Of a DNA stretch of 39,691 bases, positions 19,852-28,138 are shown in pieces; the first letter of the stretch is position 1; each line of letters opens with the position of its first letter. This stretch comes from an uncultured Actinomycetes bacterium (GTDB taxonomy: Bacteria > Actinomycetota > Actinomycetes > Nanopelagicales > Nanopelagicaceae). The position numbers and the translations under genes were made by a program. The notes under the pieces were generated by a model. It saw only the letters and a program-made list of their open reading frames with translations, did not search any database and was not told where the DNA came from. The stretch lies in the NCBI GenBank assembly GCA_903899375.1, contig CAIUIT010000106.1:1-39691 (forward strand), in the 5' to 3' direction.

Positions 19852-20907
19852 GTGGGTTCAATCACAAACCAATTCCAGCGCGAATCCCCGCTTCACCCTG
19901 CTGCTCGGGCCTTTATAGCCGATGCCTTTGACCGGGGTTGGGCAGATCCCTCCAAAATTCACGGTGAATCTCGGCAGGCAGCAATCTTGCTCAACGAAGC
20001 CAAGGAGATATTCGCTGCCCACCTCGGAATCCGAAGCAATCAGGTCGATTTTCTCTCCGACCCGGCTCTCGGTTTTCACCTTGGATCCTCAAGCGTTCTG
20101 CAAGAGGGGTCCCGCTTCTACTTTTCGGCGGTCGACCGTTCGGAAATTTACGCCCTGGCCAATCTTCACCACGGTGAAAAGCTCTCAGTAGCCCTCGATG
20201 GATCCATCGCATACCCCAAAGGGCGCCCCACAGATCTATTGTCCTGGCAGACGCTCAATGGCGAGACCGGAATCATCTCCGCCCAGCCCTCGGAATTCAC
20301 GGGCCGGCTCTTTGTAGATGCGAGTGCATCTGGGGCTGCGATAGCCCTTCCTCAAAACTGGAGTACTGCTTTGTGGAATTCGCAGGCCTGGGAAGGTCCA
20401 ACGGGACTTGGGGTATTTGCGGTTGCCGATAGATCGATCTGGCGCAACCCTCTTCCACACATTGATCAAAGAATTTCTAGCTCAGAGTTATCTATTCCAC
20501 TGGTGATGGCAAGCGCGATCGCCCTCGAAGCTCATACTCGCGACTACGCAGAAAACCGCGCATCCTTGCTCTTATACAACAACCGGATCCGCCAATTCTT
20601 AGCGGCAGAGATTGGTGATGTAGATATCGCTGGAAGCTCTAACACCACCGTGCCCTACCTGCTCTCATTTTCGCTGCTTTATATAGATGCCGAGCGTCTG
20701 GTCAATGAATTGACCCGCCAGGGCATATCCGTTGATTCGGGTTCTGCCTGTAGTTCGGCCAACATGGAGCCCAGTCACGTTCTTGCCGCAATGGGGTTAC
20801 TCACCCATGGAAATGTGCGTATGACGCTACATAATCAAACAACTTTAGTTGACGTCGAGGCTTTTCTTAAGACACTAAAAATAATCGTGGAAGATCTCAG
20901 AAAGTAA
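19852..20907 (+). CDS. Cysteine desulfurase-fold (class V aminotransferase) protein lacking the PLP lysine; probable pseudoenzyme
   Basis: SPLHPAAR N-terminus, SGSACSSANMEPSHVLAAMG Cys loop conserved; NSQAWEGPTGLG where S(A/G)HK-GP-G is expected; track start is 19825. Confidence 0.85.
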   Translation: MGSITNQFQRESPLHPAARAFIADAFDRGWADPSKIHGESRQAAILLNEAKEIFAAHLGIRSNQVDFLSDPALGFHLGSSSVLQEGSRFYFSAVDRSEIYALANLHHGEKLSVALDGSIAYPKGRPTDLLSWQTLNGETGIISAQPSEFTGRLFVDASASGAAIALPQNWSTALWNSQAWEGPTGLGVFAVADRSIWRNPLPHIDQRISSSELSIPLVMASAIALEAHTRDYAENRASLLLYNNRIRQFLAAEIGDVDIAGSSNTTVPYLLSFSLLYIDAERLVNELTRQGISVDSGSACSSANMEPSHVLAAMGLLTHGNVRMTLHNQTTLVDVEAFLKTLKIIVEDLRK

Positions 20908-21102
20908 GTGGAGCTCAACTGCATAGGGATGCGTTGTCCAATTCCTATTATCAAATTGGCGAAGGCGCTAGAAACAAACCCAGAGGTCACTCTCTTGAGC
21001 GATGACCCTGCCACTCTCCCCGATTTGATAGCTTGGTCGCGCATGACGAAGAATCAATATTCGATCGTAGGAATCAACAAATACTTAGTAAAGAGCTTAT
21101 AA
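20908..21102 (+). CDS. TusA/SirA family sulfur-carrier domain protein
   Basis: ELNCIGMRCPIPIIKLAKAL (CPxP motif); GTG start immediately after the in-frame TAA of the upstream gene. Confidence 0.8.
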   Translation: MELNCIGMRCPIPIIKLAKALETNPEVTLLSDDPATLPDLIAWSRMTKNQYSIVGINKYLVKSL

Positions 21103-22086
21103 ACCCATCCGCGGATTGATGTGGGAGGCAACGTCATCTGCCGCACCATCTCCGTAAGCTTCCCGAAAGCGTTCCATAAATTCTTCACGATCAAAGAGAT
21201 ACTCTTGCGTGCCCTTTGTTTCTAAACAGAATGTGGCCACCATCGAACCAAGTTGCGCGCAACGTTCGTGGTTAAGACCCCATGAAAGTCCAGACAAGAA
21301 TCCTGACCTGAAAGAGTCGCCGACACCCGTGGGATCGACCTTCGCTTTTTCCATGGGCGCACCAACGGTGAGAGTCTCTTTGCCGTGCTCTTCAATGCGG
21401 GCACCTTTTGCTCCAAGAGTCACAACGCGAATTGCAACCTGATCAAATAATTCTGCATCTGACCAACCAGTTTTCTGCAACATAAGAGCTAACTCGTACT
21501 CGTTGAGAAATAGATACTTAGCTCCAATGACAAGCTGCTTCACTTGATCGCCATCCATGCGTGCTAGTTGTTGCGATGGATCTGCCGCCATAGGGATTCC
21601 CAGGCGCCGGGCGCTATGTGAATGGCGAATCATCGCCTCTGGATCATCTGGGCCAATCAGAAAGAGGTCAATGCCTCCTTCACGGAATGCGATTGTTTCG
21701 ATATCGAGCTCTCGTGCTTCAGACATCGCCCCAGGAAAGAAGGATGCAATTTGGTTGAGTTCTTCATCTGTTGTCACGATAAAAGTAGCGGTATATAGGT
21801 CCTTAGAGATGCGCACATGTTCTGTATTTACACCGTGGCGAATGAGCCAATCGTTGTAATCGGCCCAATCCTTGCCAACTGCTGCAACCAATAGTGGGTT
21901 AAGTCCGAGCGCGCCCATTCCGAAGGCAATATTTGCTGCGCATCCACCGCGGTGGATATCGAGATTATCTACGAGAAAAGAGAGCGAAACTTTTGCCAGA
22001 GAACCCTCAACGAGCGAATCGGTGAATTTTCCTGGGAATGTCATCAAATGGTCGCGACCAACCGAGCCGGCGACGGCAACTTTCAT
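21097..22086 (-). CDS. PfkB-family carbohydrate/nucleoside kinase (adenosine kinase-like)
   Basis: HRGGCAANIAFGMGALG, DPTGVGDSFRSGFLSGL. Confidence 0.88.
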   Translation of the reverse strand: MKVAVAGSVGRDHLMTFPGKFTDSLVEGSLAKVSLSFLVDNLDIHRGGCAANIAFGMGALGLNPLLVAAVGKDWADYNDWLIRHGVNTEHVRISKDLYTATFIVTTDEELNQIASFFPGAMSEARELDIETIAFREGGIDLFLIGPDDPEAMIRHSHSARRLGIPMAADPSQQLARMDGDQVKQLVIGAKYLFLNEYELALMLQKTGWSDAELFDQVAIRVVTLGAKGARIEEHGKETLTVGAPMEKAKVDPTGVGDSFRSGFLSGLSWGLNHERCAQLGSMVATFCLETKGTQEYLFDREEFMERFREAYGDGAADDVASHINPRMGL

Positions 22087-22100
22087 TGTGACTTTAAGAG

Positions 22101-22466
22101 TTAGTTAAATGAATCGCCACAGGCACATGAGCCTTGAGCGTTGGGGTTATCAATGGTGAATCCTTGCTTCTCGATAGTGTCAACGAAATCGATTGACGCA
22201 CCCATCAGGTATGGGGTGCTCATCTTGTCGGTAACGACCTTGACAGCACCAAAGGCAGAAATGGTGTCGCCATCCAGTGAACGATCATCGAAATACAACT
22301 GATAACGCAGTCCAGAACAACCGCCAGGTTGAACGGCAACACGCAGAGCAAGATCATCGCGACCTTCTTGGGCGAGGAGTGCAGCAACTTTTACTGCGGC
22401 CACATCTGTTAGGGCGATTCCCGTTGCGGTTTGAATGGTGACTTCTTGGGCGGTTTCAGTACTCAT
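22101..22466 (-). CDS. erpA: HesB/IscA/ErpA family iron-sulfur insertion protein
   Basis: QPGGCSGLRYQLYFDD and CSCACGDSF-like C-terminal motif (GSCACGDSFN). Confidence 0.92.
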   Translation of the reverse strand: MSTETAQEVTIQTATGIALTDVAAVKVAALLAQEGRDDLALRVAVQPGGCSGLRYQLYFDDRSLDGDTISAFGAVKVVTDKMSTPYLMGASIDFVDTIEKQGFTIDNPNAQGSCACGDSFN

Positions 22467-22495
22467 GGTCGGAATAATACCCCTAAAATCTTCCT

Positions 22496-23647
22496 ATGGC
22501 CTTTGGAACCTTGTCAGACTTGCTGATACTGGGACGAAATAGCGATCCGCTGAGCGAACGCGGGGTTTCCTGCGAGGGAGAGCTGCCCGCGATGAGCGAA
22601 CCCGCTCTGGTAGAACGAGCTCATCGGGCACGAGCCGCTCTTGGAGAGCGGGCTATGATCTTGGGTCACCACTACCAACGCGATGAAGTTATTGAATTTG
22701 CAGATATCACGGGCGACTCTTTCAAATTGGCGCAATCGGCGGCAAGTAACCCGGATGCAGAATTCATTATTTTCTGCGGCGTACATTTCATGGCCGAGTC
22801 AGCCGACATTCTCACTTCATCCCAGCAGAAGGTAATACTCCCTGATTTAGCAGCTGGTTGTTCGATGGCCGATATGGCCGGTGCAGAACAAGTTGAAGCC
22901 GCTTGGGCACACTTCCAAAAGGTGGGTATCGCCGCTAGAACGATTCCGATTACCTATATGAATTCCACAGCCGCGATTAAAAGCTTCACCGGAGCAAATG
23001 GCGGTGCGGTCTGTACCTCATCTAACGCGCAGCGAGCAATGAGTTGGGCCTTTGAACGAGGAGAGAAGATTTTCTTTCTGCCAGATCAACATCTGGGTCG
23101 TAACACCGCGATCATGCACCTGGGGCTACAAGCGAGTGATTGTGTCATCTGGAATCCATGGAAACCTCAAGGCGGTCTCACTGATCAAGAACTCTTAGAT
23201 GCCAAGGTGATTCTTTGGCGAGGGCATTGCTCGGTTCACGGACGTTTCACTCCTCAAAATATTGACGATGTCCGTTCGCGAGTCCCGGGAGTGCAGGTAC
23301 TTGTTCACCCAGAGTGTCAGAACGATGTGGTCATGGCGGCAGATGTCGTTGGCAGCACCGAGATGATTATCAGAACAGTCGCATCCTCGCCAGCGGGATC
23401 CAAGTGGGCAATTGGCACCGAACTCAACCTTGTTCAAAGGCTGGCCCGCACCAACCCTGATAAAGAGATCGTCTTTCTGGATAAAACCGTCTGCTATTGC
23501 TCGACAATGAATCGAATCGACCTCCCCCACCTCGTCTGGGCCATGGAAAACCTTGCCTCCGGGCGGGTTCTCAACCAGATCTCCGTTGAGGAGAAAACCG
23601 CCCACTTTGCACGAGTTGCGCTAGAGCGAATGCTGGCTCTACCTTAA
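22496..23647 (+). CDS. nadA: Quinolinate synthase A
   Basis: MILGHHYQRDEVIEFADITGDSFKLAQ, YMNSTAAIKSF, VHPECQNDVV, CYCSTMNRIDLPHL. Confidence 0.96.
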   Translation: MAFGTLSDLLILGRNSDPLSERGVSCEGELPAMSEPALVERAHRARAALGERAMILGHHYQRDEVIEFADITGDSFKLAQSAASNPDAEFIIFCGVHFMAESADILTSSQQKVILPDLAAGCSMADMAGAEQVEAAWAHFQKVGIAARTIPITYMNSTAAIKSFTGANGGAVCTSSNAQRAMSWAFERGEKIFFLPDQHLGRNTAIMHLGLQASDCVIWNPWKPQGGLTDQELLDAKVILWRGHCSVHGRFTPQNIDDVRSRVPGVQVLVHPECQNDVVMAADVVGSTEMIIRTVASSPAGSKWAIGTELNLVQRLARTNPDKEIVFLDKTVCYCSTMNRIDLPHLVWAMENLASGRVLNQISVEEKTAHFARVALERMLALP

Positions 23648-23651
23648 CCAC

Positions 23652-24164
23652 ATGGCTAAAGACACTCCGACACCAAAGCGCAAAGATGCAGAAGCGCTCA
23701 ATAAGATAAATGCAATCACTTCACCAGCGACGAAGGCGACAAAGGCTCGCGATCGCGACGAAATGAAGTCAAAGCGTCTTGCCGCTCGTGCGGCATACAT
23801 GCGTGGCGAAGAGAACGCCCTTCCTGCACGCGATAAGGGAGCGGTGCGTCGATATGTACGAAACTACATCGACTCCCGACGCAACGTTGGCGAGTACTTC
23901 CTCCCCGCCGTAGCGACAGTACTTGTACTCAGCGTCGTCCACAATAAGTTCGTCTCGCTTATTGCGATTCTCTTCATGTATGCAGCAATGTTATACACGG
24001 TTCTCTCTGGATTCTTTATGACCCGACGAATTCGCAAAGCTGTGACTGCCAAATTCCCTGGTCAATCAACTAAGGGATTAGGAATGTATGGATGGTTACG
24101 ATCTACTCAAATGCGTCGCATGCGCGCACCCGCACCTCAAGTGAAGCGCGGCGATTTAATCTAG
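23652..24164 (+). CDS. DUF3043 domain-containing membrane protein
   Basis: Basic N-terminus, DKGAVRRYVRNYIDSRRNVGEYFLP, two TMs. Confidence 0.82.
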   Translation: MAKDTPTPKRKDAEALNKINAITSPATKATKARDRDEMKSKRLAARAAYMRGEENALPARDKGAVRRYVRNYIDSRRNVGEYFLPAVATVLVLSVVHNKFVSLIAILFMYAAMLYTVLSGFFMTRRIRKAVTAKFPGQSTKGLGMYGWLRSTQMRRMRAPAPQVKRGDLI

Positions 24165-24184
24165 TTTTACTTGTTCGTCCTATC

Positions 24185-24214
24185 GAAAGCCTAAGCCCTC
24201 GGGTTTGGGCTTTC
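24185..24214. terminator. Strong stem-loop, likely intrinsic terminator shared by convergent genes
   Basis: GAAAGCCTAAGCCCTCGGGTTTGGGCTTTC followed by GTTCTTT; overlaps 3' end of the AKR CDS. Confidence 0.65.
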
Positions 24215-25192
24215 GTTCTTTGATGGGTCACGCTCTGGAAGGCCACCGAGAACGCTGTCAATGGCGACCATAACGCTCGGTTCGAGTTTTACGCCAGCGG
24301 CTTTAACATTCTCTTTTACTTGTTGTGGCTTAGTTGCACCCATAATAACTGCCGATACATTCTGATTCTGCAACGCCCACGCTAATGCGAGCTGCGACAT
24401 TGAAAGGCCAACCTCTTGTGCGATTGGATTCAACTTCTGCACTGCTGTTAAAACATCATCTGTCATCCAACGCGAAATAAATCCGGCTCCGGACTTCTTA
24501 TCCGTTGCGCGCGATCCTGCTGGTGGTTTTTTGCCTGGCAAGTATTTGCCGGTCAAAATTCCCTGTGCGATCGGCGACCAGACAATCTGGCCAATTCCTT
24601 CTTGCTGGGAAAGGGGAACAACTTCCTTCTCAATAACGCGCCAGAGCATCGAATATTGTGGCTGGCTAGAGACGAAACGCGTCCAACCATTCTCCTTTTG
24701 AATCTGCAAAGCTGCCTTGATTTGTTCTGCATTCCATTCCGAGAAGCCGATGTAGTTGACCTTGCCTTGTCGCACTAGATCTTCAAAGGCTTGCAGCGAC
24801 TCTTCCAATGGAGACTCAACATCGAAGCGGTGCATTTGATAAAGATCAATATGGTCGGTATTCAATCTCTTCAACGAAGCATGCACTGATTCCATGATGT
24901 GCTTGCGAGAGAGACCGCGATCATTTTTGCCAGTGCCCGTTGGCCAGTAAACCTTGGTAAAGAGTTCGTAAGATTCGCGCTTGACTCCCTTGAGAGCCTT
25001 GCCTAGAACTGTTTCAGCGCGAGTTCCCGCATATACATCGGCGGTATCAAAAGTGGTTACACCCTCGCCGAGCGCGGCCTTAACGCACTTGATGGCAGCA
25101 TCTTCTTCTACCTGGCTGCCGTGAGTAATCCAATTGCCATAAGCAATCTCTGAGACATACATTCCTGATGAGCCGAGGCGACGATATTCCAT
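24191..25192 (-). CDS. Aldo/keto reductase (voltage-gated K+ channel beta-subunit type)
   Basis: MEYRRLGSSGMYVSEIAYGNW, FDTADVYAGTRAE, HIDLYQMHRFD. Confidence 0.92.
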   Translation of the reverse strand: MEYRRLGSSGMYVSEIAYGNWITHGSQVEEDAAIKCVKAALGEGVTTFDTADVYAGTRAETVLGKALKGVKRESYELFTKVYWPTGTGKNDRGLSRKHIMESVHASLKRLNTDHIDLYQMHRFDVESPLEESLQAFEDLVRQGKVNYIGFSEWNAEQIKAALQIQKENGWTRFVSSQPQYSMLWRVIEKEVVPLSQQEGIGQIVWSPIAQGILTGKYLPGKKPPAGSRATDKKSGAGFISRWMTDDVLTAVQKLNPIAQEVGLSMSQLALAWALQNQNVSAVIMGATKPQQVKENVKAAGVKLEPSVMVAIDSVLGGLPERDPSKNESPNPRA

Positions 25193-25261
25193 GGCAAAAC
25201 CCTACTCCCCTCTGGCGTGTCCCACCTATTGGGTTGGGGGTTCTCACTGGTTGGTGCTAAC

Positions 25262-25425
25262 TTTCGGTCATCAGAACCTTTTGGGCCTGGTGGTATTAAT
25301 TAGAGCGAAGTCGGTGAGATTCCGACACTGTCCCGCAACTGTATTGAAATCGCAAGATTTCTTAAGTCAGGTCGCCTCTCTTAGATATCGAAGTATCCGA
25401 CCTCGGAGGAAGGTCGGGCCTTTAG
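25262..25425 (+). promoter_or_regulatory. Cobalamin riboswitch
   Basis: GCGAAGTCGGTGAGATTCCGACACTGTCCCGCAACTGTA B12-box core plus AAGTCAGGTCGCCTC 3' segment, upstream of btuFCD; boundaries approximate. Confidence 0.9.
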
Positions 25426-25463
25426 ATGCTCTCTTAGAGACCATCCGAAAGTCCGAATTATTC

Positions 25464-25490
25464 CTCCCTCAACTCTTGAGGGAGTTTTTT
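25464..25490 (+). terminator. Riboswitch expression platform: intrinsic terminator
   Basis: CTCCCTCAA-CTC-TTGAGGGAG-TTTTTT, perfect 9-bp stem, directly abutting btuF ATG. Confidence 0.85.
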
Positions 25491-26348
25491 ATGTTCAAAA
25501 GAAGGAAATGGGCTGGCCTAGCGTCAGTTGCGATGCTTCTCTCGACAATCTTTACTGCAGCCGCTACGGAGGCCGCATCAGGCAATCCGACCAAAATTAT
25601 CTCACTCTCGCCGAGCGCTACAGAAATACTTTATTCAATTGGCGCAGGCTCGCAAGTGATCGCTGTCGATGACAACTCTGACTTTCCTAAGACAGCACCA
25701 TTTACAAATCTCTCATCCTTCACCCCAAATGTGGAGGCGATTGCTGCCTATCGTCCTGATCTCGTCATCCTCCAATCATCGGCGACAAATGCCGCCACAA
25801 TAAAGCAGGATTTACTGAAACTAAAGATCAATGTCTTCCTTGAAGTGACGCCGAATAACATCAGCGAGGCCTATGCAGAATTTCTCGCACTTGGTAAAGC
25901 CACTGGACATCCGTCACGTGCCAAAGCGTTGGTAACAACAATGAAAGCGCAGATTTCTGAGATTGTTGCTAAATATCGTAAGAAAAATCCCACACCTATC
26001 TTCCATGAGATCGACAACACCCTCTATTCGGCGGATTCTTCTACCTTTATAGGTCAGATCTACTCCGACTTCAATTTTGCGAATATCGCGGATGCCGCCA
26101 ATGGTGGTGGCTACCCGCAACTCAGCGCAGAATCCATAATCAAGGCGAATCCAAAGATTATCTTCTTGGATGATGGTCCGTACGGGGAATCTGCCGCAAC
26201 TGTTGCAGCTCGGCCGGGATGGTCAGCTATATCCGCAGTTAAGAGCAGGCATGTGATTGTTCTTCCACTCGATATTCCCGATCGCTGGGGGCCACGCATC
26301 GTGGATTTCTATCGCTTCATTGGGCAAATGACAGCAAAGATTAACTAG
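25491..26348 (+). CDS. btuF: Cobalamin ABC transporter substrate-binding protein
   Basis: Signal peptide MFKRRKWAGLASVAMLLSTIFTAAA; KIISLSPSATEILYSIGAGSQVIAVDD; ATG after SD; the track ORF start 25191 runs through the riboswitch. Confidence 0.9.
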   Translation: MFKRRKWAGLASVAMLLSTIFTAAATEAASGNPTKIISLSPSATEILYSIGAGSQVIAVDDNSDFPKTAPFTNLSSFTPNVEAIAAYRPDLVILQSSATNAATIKQDLLKLKINVFLEVTPNNISEAYAEFLALGKATGHPSRAKALVTTMKAQISEIVAKYRKKNPTPIFHEIDNTLYSADSSTFIGQIYSDFNFANIADAANGGGYPQLSAESIIKANPKIIFLDDGPYGESAATVAARPGWSAISAVKSRHVIVLPLDIPDRWGPRIVDFYRFIGQMTAKIN

Positions 26349-26357
26349 GAATAGACC

Positions 26358-27380
26358 ATGATTACAGAGCACGGAGCTATAGCCAAGATATGGAATTGGC
26401 GTATCACCGTGTTCTGTGGACTCATCTTGCTTGCCGTAGCAATCGCAGCGGTGAGTTTTGGTCCCATCTCCATCAACTTCTTTAAAGTATTTAAAACGCT
26501 CTTTGATCTACCCGGAGGAAGTACAGGTCAAGACCGAACGGTCATCATGGAATTGCGTTTGCCTCGTGTCGTCCTAGGAATTCTTGTTGGTTCTGCATTG
26601 GCAACGAGTGGCGCTGTGTATCAAACCGTTTTTCATAATCCGCTCGCCGACCCATATCTCTTGGGGGCCGCCAGCGGAGCTGGGCTCGGAGCAACGATCG
26701 CGCTCACCAGTACCAATCACAACTTGTATGGGGCGCTTCCCATCTTTGCATTCATGGGCGGTGTACTCGCAGTTTTCACATCTTTTATCATCTCTGGAAA
26801 GTTCTTCGCCGACCCGAATTCCCTTCTGCTCTCTGGAATAGCGGTGGGCTCATTTGCCACCGCTATACAAACATATTTGCAGCAACGACATAGTGCCGCG
26901 CTTCGTCCTGTGTACTCATGGATCCTTGGGGATCTAACAAGTGCCAGTTGGAGCGTCGTCGCCTGGTCATCTGTGTACATTGCGATCGCTCTCATCATTC
27001 TCTTCAGTGTCGCTAAACAATTAGATGGTCTAATGCTGAGTGATGAAGAGGCATACTCTCTTGGAATTAACCCAAAGCGGTTGAGGATAATCGCCGTAGC
27101 TGCTGCAACCTTGGCCACGGCTACCGCTGTATCGGCATCTGGTCTTATCGGCTTTGTAGGAATCGTCGTTCCGCATCTCGTTCGCGGTCTCACCCATCGC
27201 GTCACTAATCGTTCACTTATAACGATTGCGATGGCCGGAGCGGCTTTCTTAGTACTGGCGGACCTGGGGGCTCGCACTTTGCTCTCCCCCGCCGAACTTC
27301 CCATCGGTGTCATCACCGCTTTTGTGGGCGCACCGTTCTTCCTAGTTGTACTTCGCAATAGAAGGAAGGTTACGCAATGA
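26358..27380 (+). CDS. btuC: FecCD-family cobalamin ABC transporter permease
   Basis: LRLPRVVLGILVGSALATSGAVYQTVFHNPLADPYLLGAASGAGLGA; GFVGIVVPHLVR. Confidence 0.92.
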   Translation: MITEHGAIAKIWNWRITVFCGLILLAVAIAAVSFGPISINFFKVFKTLFDLPGGSTGQDRTVIMELRLPRVVLGILVGSALATSGAVYQTVFHNPLADPYLLGAASGAGLGATIALTSTNHNLYGALPIFAFMGGVLAVFTSFIISGKFFADPNSLLLSGIAVGSFATAIQTYLQQRHSAALRPVYSWILGDLTSASWSVVAWSSVYIAIALIILFSVAKQLDGLMLSDEEAYSLGINPKRLRIIAVAAATLATATAVSASGLIGFVGIVVPHLVRGLTHRVTNRSLITIAMAGAAFLVLADLGARTLLSPAELPIGVITAFVGAPFFLVVLRNRRKVTQ

Positions 27381-28138
27381 GCATCATCGTCACAGACTTA
27401 ACGGTTCGTTATGGTGAAAAGATCGTCCTAAATGACATCTCTCTTGAAATTGAGAGCAAGCGGTGGACCTGTTTAGTAGGTCCAAACGGTGCCGGAAAGA
27501 CAACTTTCCTAAAAGCTCTTCTGGGGATGGCCCCTTACTCTGGCAGCATTCAAGACAAAGGAATTGAAGTATTTAAGAGTCACAAGCGCAATGTCGCCTT
27601 CGTTCCACAGCATCCGCAGATCCCGCAGGGAATGACCGTTGCCGAATATGTCATGTTGGGTCGCTCCAAGCGCGATGGTTGGGGAAATGAATCACTTTCC
27701 AGCCGCTCATTCGTTCATAAAGTCCTTATGCAAACTCACCTCTTTGGGATGCAAAGCAATCTAGTCGCCCAACTCTCGGGCGGAGAGATGCAACGAGCCC
27801 TCATCGCACGAGCGCTGGTGCAAGAGCCTGAATTAATTCTTTTGGATGAACCAACGAGCGCTCTCGATCTACACCATCAGATCTCGGTTTTGAACAATAT
27901 AGAAATGCTTAAAGAAGAGGGCGTCACGATCATCTCAACGATGCATGACATTACGCTAGCAGCCATGTTTGCCGAGCGGATCGTTGTCATGAAAGAAGGC
28001 AAGGTCTTGCTCTCCGGAGCGTCACAAGAAGTTATTCACTCACCGGAACTTAAGCGTGCCTTTGATAATCGCATTGATGTTTATACGCTCGACACCGGTC
28101 GCCCGGTAATCGTGGCGAGCAAAGAGAAACACCTTTAG
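27377..28138 (+). CDS. btuD: Cobalamin ABC transporter ATP-binding protein
   Basis: Walker [10 protein letters not shown], signature [15 protein letters not shown], Walker [13 protein letters not shown]. Confidence 0.92.
   Translation: MSIIVTDLTVRYGEKIVLNDISLEIESKRWTCLVGPNGAGKTTFLKALLGMAPYSGSIQDKGIEVFKSHKRNVAFVPQHPQIPQGMTVAEYVMLGRSKRDGWGNESLSSRSFVHKVLMQTHLFGMQSNLVAQLSGGEMQRALIARALVQEPELILLDEPTSALDLHHQISVLNNIEMLKEEGVTIISTMHDITLAAMFAERIVVMKEGKVLLSGASQEVIHSPELKRAFDNRIDVYTLDTGRPVIVASKEKHL

Noticed and set aside
25191-25490. N-terminal 100 aa of the 385-aa ORF as part of BtuF
   Set aside because: This stretch is the cobalamin riboswitch and terminator; the signal peptide starts at ATG 25491.
26717-27358. 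213-aa minus-strand ORF opposite btuC
   Set aside because: Antisense to a well supported BtuC permease; no recognisable motif.
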